Source: Gordius sp. MW1
Taxonomy: Eukaryota; Nematomorpha; Gordioida; Gordea; Gordiidae
Assembly (NCBI GenBank): GCA_964036665.1
Contig: OZ038528.1
Span: forward strand, 11,290,501 to 11,354,500
DNA: 64,000 nt
Direction of reading: 5' to 3'
Shown here in pieces: positions 11,026-24,500 of this stretch. Both the position numbers and the translations under genes were made by a program. The notes beneath the pieces were generated by a model. The model made no database searches, was not told the DNA's origin, and worked only from the letters and a program-made list of their open reading frames with translations. Position 1 is the first letter of the stretch. Each line of letters begins with the position of its first letter.

Positions 11026-14000
11026 TTAACATATTATTATTTCAGCCGTATTCATCCGAAGAAAGTTGTCGTTTTCAGACGTCGTTTCCATGATAAAAAG
11101 TAAAAATTTATCAGAATAAGAAAACTATTACTTTGAAATCATGATCGCATATTGCATTTTTGAAAAATTAAGCAGTTACGTTGCGATACAACAAACTAAT
11201 CGCAACAATAAAACGTTGTCTTTCGTCAAAATGATAGTTCTCGCAGCTTAAAACCTCTTTTCTGAAGTCAATCGAGGATAATAGGATTCTCAAATTGGCT
11301 TACTTTTATATATTTTTTCATGCTCTTTCACATAGAATCGAAAAAAAAAATATTTTTACCTCAAAATTTTTCACATATTATTATTTCAGCCGTATTCATC
11401 CGAAGAAAGTTGTCGTTTTCAGACGTCGTTTCCATGATAAAAAGTAAAAATTTATCAGAATCAGAAAACTATTACTTTGAAATCATGATCGCATATTGCA
11501 TTTTTGAAAAATTAAGCAGTTACGTTGCGATACAACAAACTAATCGCAACAATAAAACGTTGTCTTTTGTGAAAATGATAGTTCTCGCAGCTTAAAACCT
11601 CTTTTCGGAAGTCAATCGAGGATAATAGGATTCTCAAATTGGCTTACTTTTATATATTTTTTTATGCTCTTTCACATAGAATCGAAAAAAATAAATATTT
11701 TTACCTTAAAATTTTGAACCGTATTCATCCGATGAAAGTTGTCGTTTTCAGACGTGGTTTCCATGATAAAAAGTAAAAATTTATCAGAATCAGAAAACTA
11801 TTACTTTGAAATCATGATCGCATAGTGCATTTTTGAAAAATTAAGCACTCACGTTGCGATACAACAAACTAATCGCAACAATAAAACGTTGTCTTTTGTC
11901 AAAATGATAGTTCTCGCAGCTTAAAACCTCTTTTCGGAAGTCAATCGAGGATAATAGGATTCTCAAATTGGCTTACTTTTATATTTTTTTTTATGCTCTT
12001 TCACATAGAATCGAAAAAAATAAATATTTTTACCTTAAAATATTTCACACATTTTTCTTTGAACCGTACATCCGATGAAAGTTGTCGTTTTCAGACGTGG
12101 TTTCCATGATAAAAAGTAAAAATTTATCAGAATCAGAAAACTATTACATTGAAATCATGATCGCATAGTGCATTTTTGAAAAATTAAGCACTCACGTTGC
12201 GATACAACAAACTAATCGCAACAATGAGACGTTGTCTTTTGTCAAAATGATAGTTCTCGCAGCTTAAAACCTCTTTTCGGAAGTCAATCGAGGATAATAG
12301 GATTCTCAAATTGGCCTACTTTTATATGTTTTTTCATGCTCTTTCACATAGAATCAAAAAAAAATATTTTTACCTCAAAATTTTTCACATATTTTTCTTT
12401 GAACCGTATTCATCCGATGAAAGTTGTCGTTTTCAGAGGTGGTTTCCTTGATAAAAAGTAAAAATTTATCAGAATCAGAAAACTATTACTTTGAAATCAT
12501 GATCGCATAGTTCATTTTTGAAAAATTAAGCACTCACGTTGCGATACAACAAACTAATCGCAACAATAAAACGTTGTCTTTTGTCAAAATGATAGTTCTC
12601 GCAGCTTAAAACCTCTTTTCTGAAGTCAATCGAGGATAATAGGATTCTCAAATTGGCTTACTTTTATATATTTTTTCATGCTCTTTCACATAGAATCGAA
12701 AAAAAAAAATTTTTACCTCAAAATTTTTCACATATTATTATTTCAACCGTATTCATCCGAAGAAAGTTGTCGTTTTCAGACGTCGTTTCCATGATAAAAA
12801 GTAAAAATTTATCAGAATCAGAAAACTATTACTTTGAAATCATGATCGCATATTGCATTTTTGAAAAATTAAGCAGTTACGTTGCGATACAACAAACTAA
12901 TCGCAACAATAAAACGTTGTCTTTTGTGAAAATGATAGTTCTCGCAGCTTAAAACCTCTTTTCGGAAGTCAATCGAGGATAATAGGATTCTCAAATTGGC
13001 TTACTTTTATATATTTTTTTATGCTCTTTCACATAGAATCGAAAAAAATAAATATTTTTACCTTAAAATTTTGAACCGTATTCATCCGATGAAAGTTGTC
13101 GTTTTCAGACGTGGTTTCCATGATAAAAAGTAAAAATTTATCAGAATCAGAAAACTATTACTTTGAAATCATGATCGCATAGTGCATTTTTGAAAAATTA
13201 AGCACTCACGTTGCGATACAACAAACTAATCGCAACAATAAAACGTTGTCTTTTGTCAAAATGATAGTTCTCGCAGCTTAAAACCTCTTTTCGGAAGTCA
13301 ATCGAGGATAATAGGATTCTCAAATTGGCTTACTATTATATATTTTTTCATGCTATTTCACATAGAATCGAAAAAAAAATATTTTTACCTCAAAATTTTT
13401 CACATATTATTATTTCAACCGTATTCATCCGAAGAAAGTTGTCGTTTTCAGACGTCGTTTCCATGATAAAAAGTAAAAATTTATCAGAATCAGAAAACTA
13501 TTACTTTGAAATCATGATCGCATATTGCATTTTTGAAAAATTAAGCAGTTACGTTGCGATACAACAAACTAATCGCAACAATAAAACGTTGTCTTTTGTG
13601 AAAATGATAGTTCTCGCAGCTTAAAACCTCTTTTCGGAAGTCAATCGAGGATAATAGGATTCTCAAATTGGCTTACTTTTATATATTTTTTTATGCTCTT
13701 TCACATAGAATCGAAAAAAATAAATATTTTTACCTTAAAATTTTGAACCGTATTCATCCGATGAAAGTTGTCGTTTTCAGACGTGGTTTCCATGATAAAA
13801 AGTAAAAATTTATCAGAATCAGAAAACTATTACTTTGAAATCATGATCGCATAGTGCATTTTTGAAAAATTAAGCACTCACGTTGCGATACAACAAACTA
13901 ATCGCAACAATAAAACGTTGTCTTTTGTCAAAATGATAGTTCTCGCAGCTTAAAACCTCTTTTCGGAAGTCAATCGAGGATAATAGGATTCTCAAATTGG

Positions 14001-15386
14001 CTTACTATTATATATTTTTTCATGCTATTTCACATAGAATCGAAAAAAAAATATTTTTACCTCAAAATTTTTCACATATTTTTCTTTGGACCGTATTCAT
14101 CCGAAGAAAGTTGTCGTTTTCAGACGTGGTTTCCATGATAAAAAGTAAAAATTTATCAGAATCAGAAAACTATTACTTTGAAATCATGATCGCATAGTGC
14201 ATTTTTGAAAAATTAAGCACTCACGTTGCGATAAAACAAACTAATCGCAACAATAAAACGTTGTCTTTTGTCAAAATGATAGTTCTCGGAGCTTAATACC
14301 TCTTTTCGGAAGTCAATCGAGGATAATAGGATTCTCAAATTGGCTTACTTTTATATATTTTTTCATGCTCTTTCACATAGAATCGAAAAAAATAAATATT
14401 TTTACCTCAAAATTTTTCACATATTTTTATTTGAACCGTATTCATCCGATGAAAGTTGTCGTTTTCCGACGTGGTTTCCATGATAAAAAGTAAAAATTTA
14501 TCAGAATCAAAAAACTATTACTTTGAAATCATGATCGCATAGTGCATTTTTGAAAAATTAAGCACTTACGTTGCGATACAACAAACTAATCGCAACAATA
14601 AAACGTTGTCTTTTGTCAAAATGATAGTTCTCGCAGCTTAAAACCTCTTTTCGGAAGTCAATCGAGGATAATAGGATTCTCAAATTGGCCTACTTTTATA
14701 TATTTTTTCATGCTCTTTCACATAGAATCAAAAAAAAATATTTTTACCTCAAAATTTTTCACATATTTTTCTTTGAACCGTATTCATCCGAAGAAAGTTG
14801 TCGTTTTCAGACGTGGTTTCCATGATAAAAAGTAAAAATTTATCAGAATCAGAAAACTATTACTTTGAAATCATGATCGCATAGTGCATTTTTGAAAAAT
14901 TAAGCACTCACGTTGCGATAAAACAAACTAATCGCAACAATAAAACGTTGTCTTTTGTCAAAATGATAGTTCTCGGAGCTTAATACCTCTTTTCGGAAGT
15001 CAATCGAGGATAATAGGATTCTCAAATTGGCTTACTTTTATATATTTTTTCATGCTCTTTCACATAGAATCGAAAAAAATAAATATTTTTACCTTAAAAT
15101 TTTGAACCGTATTCATCCGATGAAAGTTGTCGTTTTCAGACGTGGTTTCCATGATAAAAAGTAAAAATTTATCAGAGTCAGAAAACTATTACTTTGAAAT
15201 CATGATCGCATAGTGCATTTTTGAAAAATTAAGCACTCACGTTGCGATACAACAAACTAATCGCAACAATAAAACGTTGTCTTTTGTCAAAATGATAGTT
15301 CTCGCAGCTTAAAACCTCTTTTCGGAAGTCAATCGAGGATAATAGGATTCTCAAATTGGCTTACTATTATATATTTTTTCATGCTA
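11026..15386. repeat. Block B: transition into the HOR domain
   Basis: Two new monomer types enter here: the TATTATTATTTC subfamily (first near 11030) and the 16-bp-deleted short monomer (first near 11715). Parts of the block are relatives of the 4416-bp HOR. About 11.7-12.3 kb matches 18.1-18.7 kb at an offset of 6435 bp, and about 12.3-13.4 kb matches 19.4-20.5 kb at 7119 bp. The 684-bp difference means the block lacks two monomers found in the HOR. No gene or non-satellite sequence is present. Confidence 0.8.
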
Positions 15387-18300
15387 TTTCACATAGAATC
15401 GAAAAAAAAATATTTTTACCTCAAAATTTTTCACATATTATTATTTCAACCGTATTCATCCGAAGAAAGTTGTCGTTTTCAGACGTCGTTTCCATGATAA
15501 AAAGTAAAAATTTATCAGAATCAGAAAACTATTACTTTGAAATCATGATCGCATATTGCATTTTTGAAAAATTAAGCAGTTACGTTGCGATACAACAAAC
15601 TAATCGCAACAATAAAACGTTGTCTTTTGTGAAAATGATAGTTCTCGCAGCTTAAAACCTCTTTTCGGAAGTCAATCGAGGATAATAGGATTCTCAAATT
15701 GGCTTACTTTTATATATTTTTTTATGCTCTTTCACATAGAATCGAAAAAAATAAATATTTTTACCTTAAAATTTTGAACCGTATTCATCCGATGAAAGTT
15801 GTCGTTTTCAGACGTGGTTTCCATGATAAAAAGTAAAAATTTATCAGAATCAGAAAACTATTACTTTGAAATCATGATCGCATAGTGCATTTTTGAAAAA
15901 TTAAGCACTCACGTTGCGATACAACAAACTAATCGCAACAATAAAACGTTGTCTTTTGTCAAAATGATAGTTCTCGCAGCTTAAAACCTCTTTTCGGAAG
16001 TCAATCGAGGATAATAGGATTCTCAAATTGGCTTACTATTATATATTTTTTCATGCTATTTCACATAGAATCGAAAAAAAAATATTTTTACCTCAAAATT
16101 TTTCACATATTTTTCTTTGGACCGTATTCATCCGAAGAAAGTTGTCGTTTTCAGACGTGGTTTCCATGATAAAAAGTAAAAATTTATCAGAATCAGAAAA
16201 CTATTACTTTGAAATCATGATCGCATAGTGCATTTTTGAAAAATTAAGCACTCACGTTGCGATAAAACAAACTAATCGCAACAATAAAACGTTGTCTTTT
16301 GTCAAAATGATAGTTCTCGGAGCTTAATACCTCTTTTCGGAAGTCAATCGAGGATAATAGGATTCTCAAATTGGCTTACTTTTATATATTTTTTCATGCT
16401 CTTTCACATAGAATCGAAAAAAATAAATATTTTTACCTCAAAATTTTTCACATATTTTTATTTGAACCGTATTCATCCGATGAAAGTTGTCGTTTTCCGA
16501 CGTGGTTTCCATGATAAAAAGTAAAAATTTATCAGAATCAAAAAACTATTACTTTGAAATCATGATCGCATAGTGCATTTTTGAAAAATTAAGCACTTAC
16601 GTTGCGATACAACAAACTAATCGCAACAATAAAACGTTGTCTTTTGTCAAAATGATAGTTCTCGCAGCTTAAAACCTCTTTTCGGAAGTCAATCGAGGAT
16701 AATAGGATTCTCAAATTGGCCTACTTTTATATATTTTTTCATGCTCTTTCACATAGAATCAAAAAAAAATATTTTTACCTCAAAATTTTTCACATATTTT
16801 TCTTTGAACCGTATTCATCCGAAGAAAGTTGTCGTTTTCAGACGTGGTTTCCATGATAAAAAGTAAAAATTTATCAGAATCAGAAAACTATTACTTTGAA
16901 ATCATGATCGCATAGTGCATTTTTGAAAAATTAAGCACTCACGTTGCGATAAAACAAACTAATCGCAACAATAAAACGTTGTCTTTTGTCAAAATGATAG
17001 TTCTCGGAGCTTAATACCTCTTTTCGGAAGTCAATCGAGGATAATAGGATTCTCAAATTGGCTTACTTTTATATATTTTTTCATGCTCTTTCACATAGAA
17101 TCGAAAAAAATAAATATTTTTACCTTAAAATTTTGAACCGTATTCATCCGATGAAAGTTGTCGTTTTCAGACGTGGTTTCCATGATAAAAAGTAAAAATT
17201 TATCAGAGTCAGAAAACTATTACTTTGAAATCATGATCGCATAGTGCATTTTTGAAAAATTAAGCACTCACGTTGCGATACAACAAACTAATCGCAACAA
17301 TAAAACGTTGTCTTTTGTCAAAATGATAGTTCTCGCAGCTTAAAACCTCTTTTCGGAAGTCAATCGAGGATAATAGGATTCTCAAATTGGCTTACTATTA
17401 TATATTTTTTCATGCTATTTCACATAGAATCGAAAAAAAAATATTTTTACCTCAAAATTTTTCACATATTTTTCTTTGGACCGTATTCATCCGAAGAAAG
17501 TTGTCGTTTTCAGACGTGGTTTCCATGATAAAAAGTAAAAATTTATCAGAATCAGAAAACTATTACTTTGAAATCATGATCGCATAGTGCATTTTTGAAA
17601 AATTAAGCACTTACGTTGCGATACAACAAACTAATCGCAACAATAAAACGTTGTCTTTTGTCAAAATGATAGTTCTCGCAGCTTAAAACCTCTTTTCGGA
17701 AGTCAATCGAGGATAATAGGATTCTCAAATTGGCTTACTTTTATATATTTTTTCATGCTCTTTCACATAGAATCGAAAAAAAAAATATTTTTACCTCAAA
17801 ATTTTTCACATATTATTATTTCAGCCGTATTCATCCGAAGAAAGTTGTCGTTTTCAGACGTCGTTTCCATGATAAAAAGTAAAAATTTATCAGAATCAGA
17901 AAACTTTTACTTTGAAATCATGATCGCATATTGCATTTTTGAAAAATTAAGCAGTTACGTTGCGATACAACAAACTAATCGCAACAATAAAACGTTGTCT
18001 TTTGTGAAAATGATAGTTCTCGCAGCTTAAAACCTCTTTTCGGAAGTCAATCGAGGATAATAGGATTCTCAAATTGGCTTACTTTTATATATTTTTTTAT
18101 GCTCTTTCACATAGAATCGAAAAAAATAAATATTTTTACCTTAAAATTTTGAACCGTATTCATCCGATGAAAGTTGTCGTTTTCAGACGTGGTTTCCATG
18201 ATAAAAAGTAAAAATTTATCAGAATCAGAAAACTATTACTTTGAAATCATGATCGCATAGTGCATTTTTGAAAAATTAAGCACTCACGTTGCGATACAAC

Positions 18301-21300
18301 AAACCAATCGCAACAATAAAACGTTGTCTTTTGTCAAAATGATAGTTCTCGCAGCTTATAACCTCTTTTCGGAAGTCAATCGAGGATAATAGGATTCTCA
18401 AATTGGCTTACTTTTATATTTTTTTTTATGCACTTTCACATAGAATCGAAAAAAATAAATATTTTTACCTTAAAATATTTCACACATTTTTCTTTGAACC
18501 GTACATCCGATGAAAGTTGTCGTTTTCAGACGTGGTTTCCATGATAAAAAGTAAAAATTTATCAGAATCAGAAAACTATTACATTGAAATCATGATCGCA
18601 TAGTGCATTTTTGAAAAATTAAGCACTCACGTTGCGATACAACAAACTAATCGCAACAATAAAACGTTGTCTTTTGTCAAAATGATAGTTCTCGCAGCTT
18701 AAAACCTCTTTTCGGAAGTCAATCGAGGATAATAGGATTCTCAAATTGGCCTACTTTTATATGTTTTTTCATGCTCTTTCACATAGAATCAAAAAAAAAT
18801 ATTTTTACCTTAAAATATTTCACACATTTTTCTTTGAACCGTACATCCGATGAAAGTTGTCGTTTTCAGAGGTGGTTTACTTGATAAAAAGTAAAAATTT
18901 ATCAGAATCAAAAAACTATTACTTTGAAATCATGATCGCATAGTGCATTTTTGAAAAATTAAGCACTCACGTTGCGATACAACAAACTAATCGCAACAAT
19001 AAAACGTTGTCTTTTGTGAAAATGATAGTTCTCGCAGCTTAAAACCTCTTTTCGGAAGTCAATCGAGGATAATAGGATTCTCAAATTGGCTTACTTTTAT
19101 ATATTTTTTCATGCTCTTTCACATAGAATCGAAAAAAAAAATATTTTTACCTCAAAATTTTTCACATATTTTTCTTTGAACCGTATTCATCCGAAGAAAG
19201 TTGTCGTTTTCAGACGTGGTTTCCATGATAAAAAGTAAAAATTTATCAGAATCAGAAAACTATTACTTTGAAATCATGATCGCATAGTGCATTTTTGAAA
19301 AATTAAGCACTCACGTTGCGATACAACAAACTAATCGCAACAATAAAACGTTGTCTTTTGTCAAAATGATAGTTCTCGCAGCTTAAAACCTCTTTTCGGA
19401 AGTCAATCGAGGATAATAGGATTCTCAAATTGGCCTACTTTTATATGTTTTTTCATGCTCTTTCACATAGAATCAAAAAAAAATATTTTTACCTCAAAAT
19501 TTTTCACATATTTTTCTTTGAACCGTATTCATCCGATGAAAGTTGTCGTTTTCAGAGGTGGTTTCCTTGATAAAAAGTAAAAATTTATCAGAATCAGAAA
19601 ACTATTACTTTGAAATCATGATCGCATAGTTCATTTTTGAAAAATTAAGCACTCACGTTGCGATACAACAAACTAATCGCAACAATAAAACGTTGTCTTT
19701 TGTCAAAATGATAGTTCTCGCAGCTTAAAACCTCTTTTCTGAAGTCAATCGAGGATAATAGGATTCTCAAATTGGCTTACTTTTATATATTTTTTCATGC
19801 TCTTTCACATAGAATCGAAAAAAAAATATTTTTACCTCAAAATTTTTCACATATTATTATTTCAACCGTATTCATCCGAAGAAAGTTGTCGTTTTCAGAC
19901 GTCGTTTCCATGATAAAAAGTAAAAATTTATCAGAATCAGAAAACTATTACTTTGAAATCATGATCGCATATTGCATTTTTGAAAAATTAAGCAGTTACG
20001 TTGCGATACAACAAACTAATCGCAACAATAAAACGTTGTCTTTTGTGAAAATGATAGTTCTCGCAGCTTAAAACCTCTTTTCGGAAGTCAATCGAGGATA
20101 ATAGGATTCTCAAATTGGCTTACTTTTATATATTTTTTTATGCTCTTTCACATAGAATCGAAAAAAATAAATATTTTTACCTTAAAATTTTGAACCGTAT
20201 TCATCCGATGAAAGTTGTCGTTTTCAGACGTGGTTTCCATGATAAAAAGTAAAAATTTATCAGAATCAGAAAACTATTACTTTGAAATCATGATCGCATA
20301 GTGCATTTTTGAAAAATTAAGCACTCACGTTGCGATACAACAAACTAATCGCAACAATAAAACGTTGTCTTTTGTCAAAATGATAGTTCTCGCAGCTTAA
20401 AACCTCTTTTCGGAAGTCAATCGAGGATAATAGGATTCTCAAATTGGCTTACTATTATATATTTTTTCATGCTATTTCACATAGAATCGAAAAAAAAATA
20501 TTTTTACCTCAAAATTTTTCACATATTTTTCTTTGGACCGTATTCATCCGAAGAAAGTTGTCGTTTTCAGACGTGGTTTCCATGATAAAAAGTAAAAATT
20601 TATCAGAATCAGAAAACTATTACTTTGAAATCATGATCGCATAGTGCATTTTTGAAAAATTAAGCACTCACGTTGCGATAAAACAAACTAATCGCAACAA
20701 TAAAACGTTGTCTTTTGTCAAAATGATAGTTCTCGGAGCTTAATACCTCTTTTCGGAAGTCAATCGAGGATAATAGGATTCTCAAATTGGCTTACTTTTA
20801 TATATTTTTTCATGCTCTTTCACATAGAATCGAAAAAAATAAATATTTTTACCTCAAAATTTTTCACATATTTTTATTTGAACCGTATTCATCCGATGAA
20901 AGTTGTCGTTTTCCGACGTGGTTTCCATGATAAAAAGTAAAAATTTATCAGAATCAAAAAACTATTACTTTGAAATCATGATCGCATAGTGCATTTTTGA
21001 AAAATTAAGCACTTACGTTGCGATACAACAAACTAATCGCAACAATAAAACGTTGTCTTTTGTCAAAATGATAGTTCTCGCAGCTTAAAACCTCTTTTCG
21101 GAAGTCAATCGAGGATAATAGGATTCTCAAATTGGCCTACTTTTATATATTTTTTCATGCTCTTTCACATAGAATCAAAAAAAAATATTTTTACCTCAAA
21201 ATTTTTCACATATTTTTCTTTGAACCGTATTCATCCGAAGAAAGTTGTCGTTTTCAGACGTGGTTTCCATGATAAAAAGTAAAAATTTATCAGAATCAGA

Positions 21301-24300
21301 AAACTATTACTTTGAAATCATGATCGCATAGTGCATTTTTGAAAAATTAAGCACTCACGTTGCGATAAAACAAACTAATCGCAACAATAAAACGTTGTCT
21401 TTTGTCAAAATGATAGTTCTCGGAGCTTAATACCTCTTTTCGGAAGTCAATCGAGGATAATAGGATTCTCAAATTGGCTTACTTTTATATATTTTTTCAT
21501 GCTCTTTCACATAGAATCGAAAAAAATAAATATTTTTACCTTAAAATTTTGAACCGTATTCATCCGATGAAAGTTGTCGTTTTCAGACGTGGTTTCCATG
21601 ATAAAAAGTAAAAATTTATCAGAGTCAGAAAACTATTACTTTGAAATCATGATCGCATAGTGCATTTTTGAAAAATTAAGCACTCACGTTGCGATACAAC
21701 AAACTAATCGCAACAATAAAACGTTGTCTTTTGTCAAAATGATAGTTCTCGCAGCTTAAAACCTCTTTTCGGAAGTCAATCGAGGATAATAGGATTCTCA
21801 AATTGGCTTACTATTATATATTTTTTCATGCTATTTCACATAGAATCGAAAAAAAAATATTTTTACCTCAAAATTTTTCACATATTTTTCTTTGGACCGT
21901 ATTCATCCGAAGAAAGTTGTCGTTTTCAGACGTGGTTTCCATGATAAAAAGTAAAAATTTATCAGAATCAGAAAACTATTACTTTGAAATCATGATCGCA
22001 TAGTGCATTTTTGAAAAATTAAGCACTTACGTTGCGATACAACAAACTAATCGCAACAATAAAACGTTGTCTTTTGTCAAAATGATAGTTCTCGCAGCTT
22101 AAAACCTCTTTTCGGAAGTCAATCGAGGATAATAGGATTCTCAAATTGGCTTACTTTTATATATTTTTTCATGCTCTTTCACATAGAATCGAAAAAAAAA
22201 ATATTTTTACCTCAAAATTTTTCACATATTATTATTTCAGCCGTATTCATCCGAAGAAAGTTGTCGTTTTCAGACGTCGTTTCCATGATAAAAAGTAAAA
22301 ATTTATCAGAATCAGAAAACTATTACTTTGAAATCATGATCGCATATTGCATTTTTGAAAAATTAAGCAGTTACGTTGCGATACAACAAACTAATCGCAA
22401 CAATAAAACGTTGTCTTTTGTGAAAATGATAGTTCTCGCAGCTTAAAACCTCTTTTCGGAAGTCAATCGAGGATAATAGGATTCTCAAATTGGCTTACTT
22501 TTATATATTTTTTTATGCTCTTTCACATAGAATCGAAAAAAATAAATATTTTTACCTTAAAATTTTGAACCGTATTCATCCGATGAAAGTTGTCGTTTTC
22601 AGACGTGGTTTCCATGATAAAAAGTAAAAATTTATCAGAATCAGAAAACTATTACTTTGAAATCATGATCGCATAGTGCATTTTTGAAAAATTAAGCACT
22701 CACGTTGCGATACAACAAACCAATCGCAACAATAAAACGTTGTCTTTTGTCAAAATGATAGTTCTCGCAGCTTATAACCTCTTTTCGGAAGTCAATCGAG
22801 GATAATAGGATTCTCAAATTGGCTTACTTTTATATTTTTTTTTATGCACTTTCACATAGAATCGAAAAAAATAAATATTTTTACCTTAAAATATTTCACA
22901 CATTTTTCTTTGAACCGTACATCCGATGAAAGTTGTCGTTTTCAGACGTGGTTTCCATGATAAAAAGTAAAAATTTATCAGAATCAGAAAACTATTACAT
23001 TGAAATCATGATCGCATAGTGCATTTTTGAAAAATTAAGCACTCACGTTGCGATACAACAAACTAATCGCAACAATAAAACGTTGTCTTTTGTCAAAATG
23101 ATAGTTCTCGCAGCTTAAAACCTCTTTTCGGAAGTCAATCGAGGATAATAGGATTCTCAAATTGGCCTACTTTTATATGTTTTTTCATGCTCTTTCACAT
23201 AGAATCAAAAAAAAATATTTTTACCTTAAAATATTTCACACATTTTTCTTTGAACCGTACATCCGATGAAAGTTGTCGTTTTCAGAGGTGGTTTACTTGA
23301 TAAAAAGTAAAAATTTATCAGAATCAAAAAACTATTACTTTGAAATCATGATCGCATAGTGCATTTTTGAAAAATTAAGCACTCACGTTGCGATACAACA
23401 AACTAATCGCAACAATAAAACGTTGTCTTTTGTGAAAATGATAGTTCTCGCAGCTTAAAACCTCTTTTCGGAAGTCAATCGAGGATAATAGGATTCTCAA
23501 ATTGGCTTACTTTTATATATTTTTTCATGCTCTTTCACATAGAATCGAAAAAAAAAATATTTTTACCTCAAAATTTTTCACATATTTTTCTTTGAACCGT
23601 ATTCATCCGAAGAAAGTTGTCGTTTTCAGACGTGGTTTCCATGATAAAAAGTAAAAATTTATCAGAATCAGAAAACTATTACTTTGAAATCATGATCGCA
23701 TAGTGCATTTTTGAAAAATTAAGCACTCACGTTGCGATACAACAAACTAATCGCAACAATAAAACGTTGTCTTTTGTCAAAATGATAGTTCTCGCAGCTT
23801 AAAACCTCTTTTCGGAAGTCAATCGAGGATAATAGGATTCTCAAATTGGCCTACTTTTATATGTTTTTTCATGCTCTTTCACATAGAATCAAAAAAAAAT
23901 ATTTTTACCTCAAAATTTTTCACATATTTTTCTTTGAACCGTATTCATCCGATGAAAGTTGTCGTTTTCAGAGGTGGTTTCCTTGATAAAAAGTAAAAAT
24001 TTATCAGAATCAGAAAACTATTACTTTGAAATCATGATCGCATAGTTCATTTTTGAAAAATTAAGCACTCACGTTGCGATACAACAAACTAATCGCAACA
24101 ATAAAACGTTGTCTTTTGTCAAAATGATAGTTCTCGCAGCTTAAAACCTCTTTTCTGAAGTCAATCGAGGATAATAGGATTCTCAAATTGGCTTACTTTT
24201 ATATATTTTTTCATGCTCTTTCACATAGAATCGAAAAAAAAATATTTTTACCTCAAAATTTTTCACATATTATTATTTCAACCGTATTCATCCGAAGAAA

Positions 24301-24500
24301 GTTGTCGTTTTCAGACGTCGTTTCCATGATAAAAAGTAAAAATTTATCAGAATCAGAAAACTATTACTTTGAAATCATGATCGCATATTGCATTTTTGAA
24401 AAATTAAGCAGTTACGTTGCGATACAACAAACTAATCGCAACAATAAAACGTTGTCTTTTGTGAAAATGATAGTTCTCGCAGCTTAAAACCTCTTTTCGG
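11029..24500. repeat. TATTATTATTTC monomer subfamily (nine copies)
   Basis: Nine monomers share a linked set of variants: TATTATTATTTC before CAACCG or CAGCCG, CCGAAGAAAG, GACGTCG in place of GACGTGG, CGCATATTGC in place of CGCATAGTGC, GCAGTTACG in place of GCACTCACG, and usually TTGTGAAAATG. They lie near 11040, 11385, 12735, 13410, 15440, 17815, 19855, 22230 and 24270. In these copies the frame stays open for up to 99 codons by chance loss of stops. The span given is the range over which they are dispersed, not a continuous run. Confidence 0.85.
13150..17467. repeat. 2031-bp six-monomer repeat (two copies)
   Basis: Variants at 2031-bp offset include CTCGGAGCTTAATACC at about 14284 and 16315 and again at 14971 and 17002, and AGAGTC at 15174 and 17205. 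Identity runs from about 13150-15436 onto 15181-17467. The second copy forms the first six monomers of the 4416-bp HOR (anchors 15450, 15779, 16122, 16467, 16809, 17138, then 17481). The 13-mer was therefore probably built from a six-monomer unit plus seven more monomers (inference). Confidence 0.85.

Noticed and set aside
11978-11992. Yeast-type replication origin consensus (TTTTATATTTT)
   Set aside because: It matches in only a few variant monomers (also near 18413 and 22829), and such a word is expected by chance in 70% A+T DNA.
12653-12952. Open frames up to 99-103 codons (also near 13325, 15356, 19772, 24188, 45477, 54992) as possible small proteins
   Set aside because: They are the same satellite frame repeated, mostly starting at TTG rather than ATG, with hydrophobic low-complexity Phe/Ile/Tyr-rich products. 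They are interrupted in most monomers, and their stops follow random substitutions, with no sign of coding constraint.
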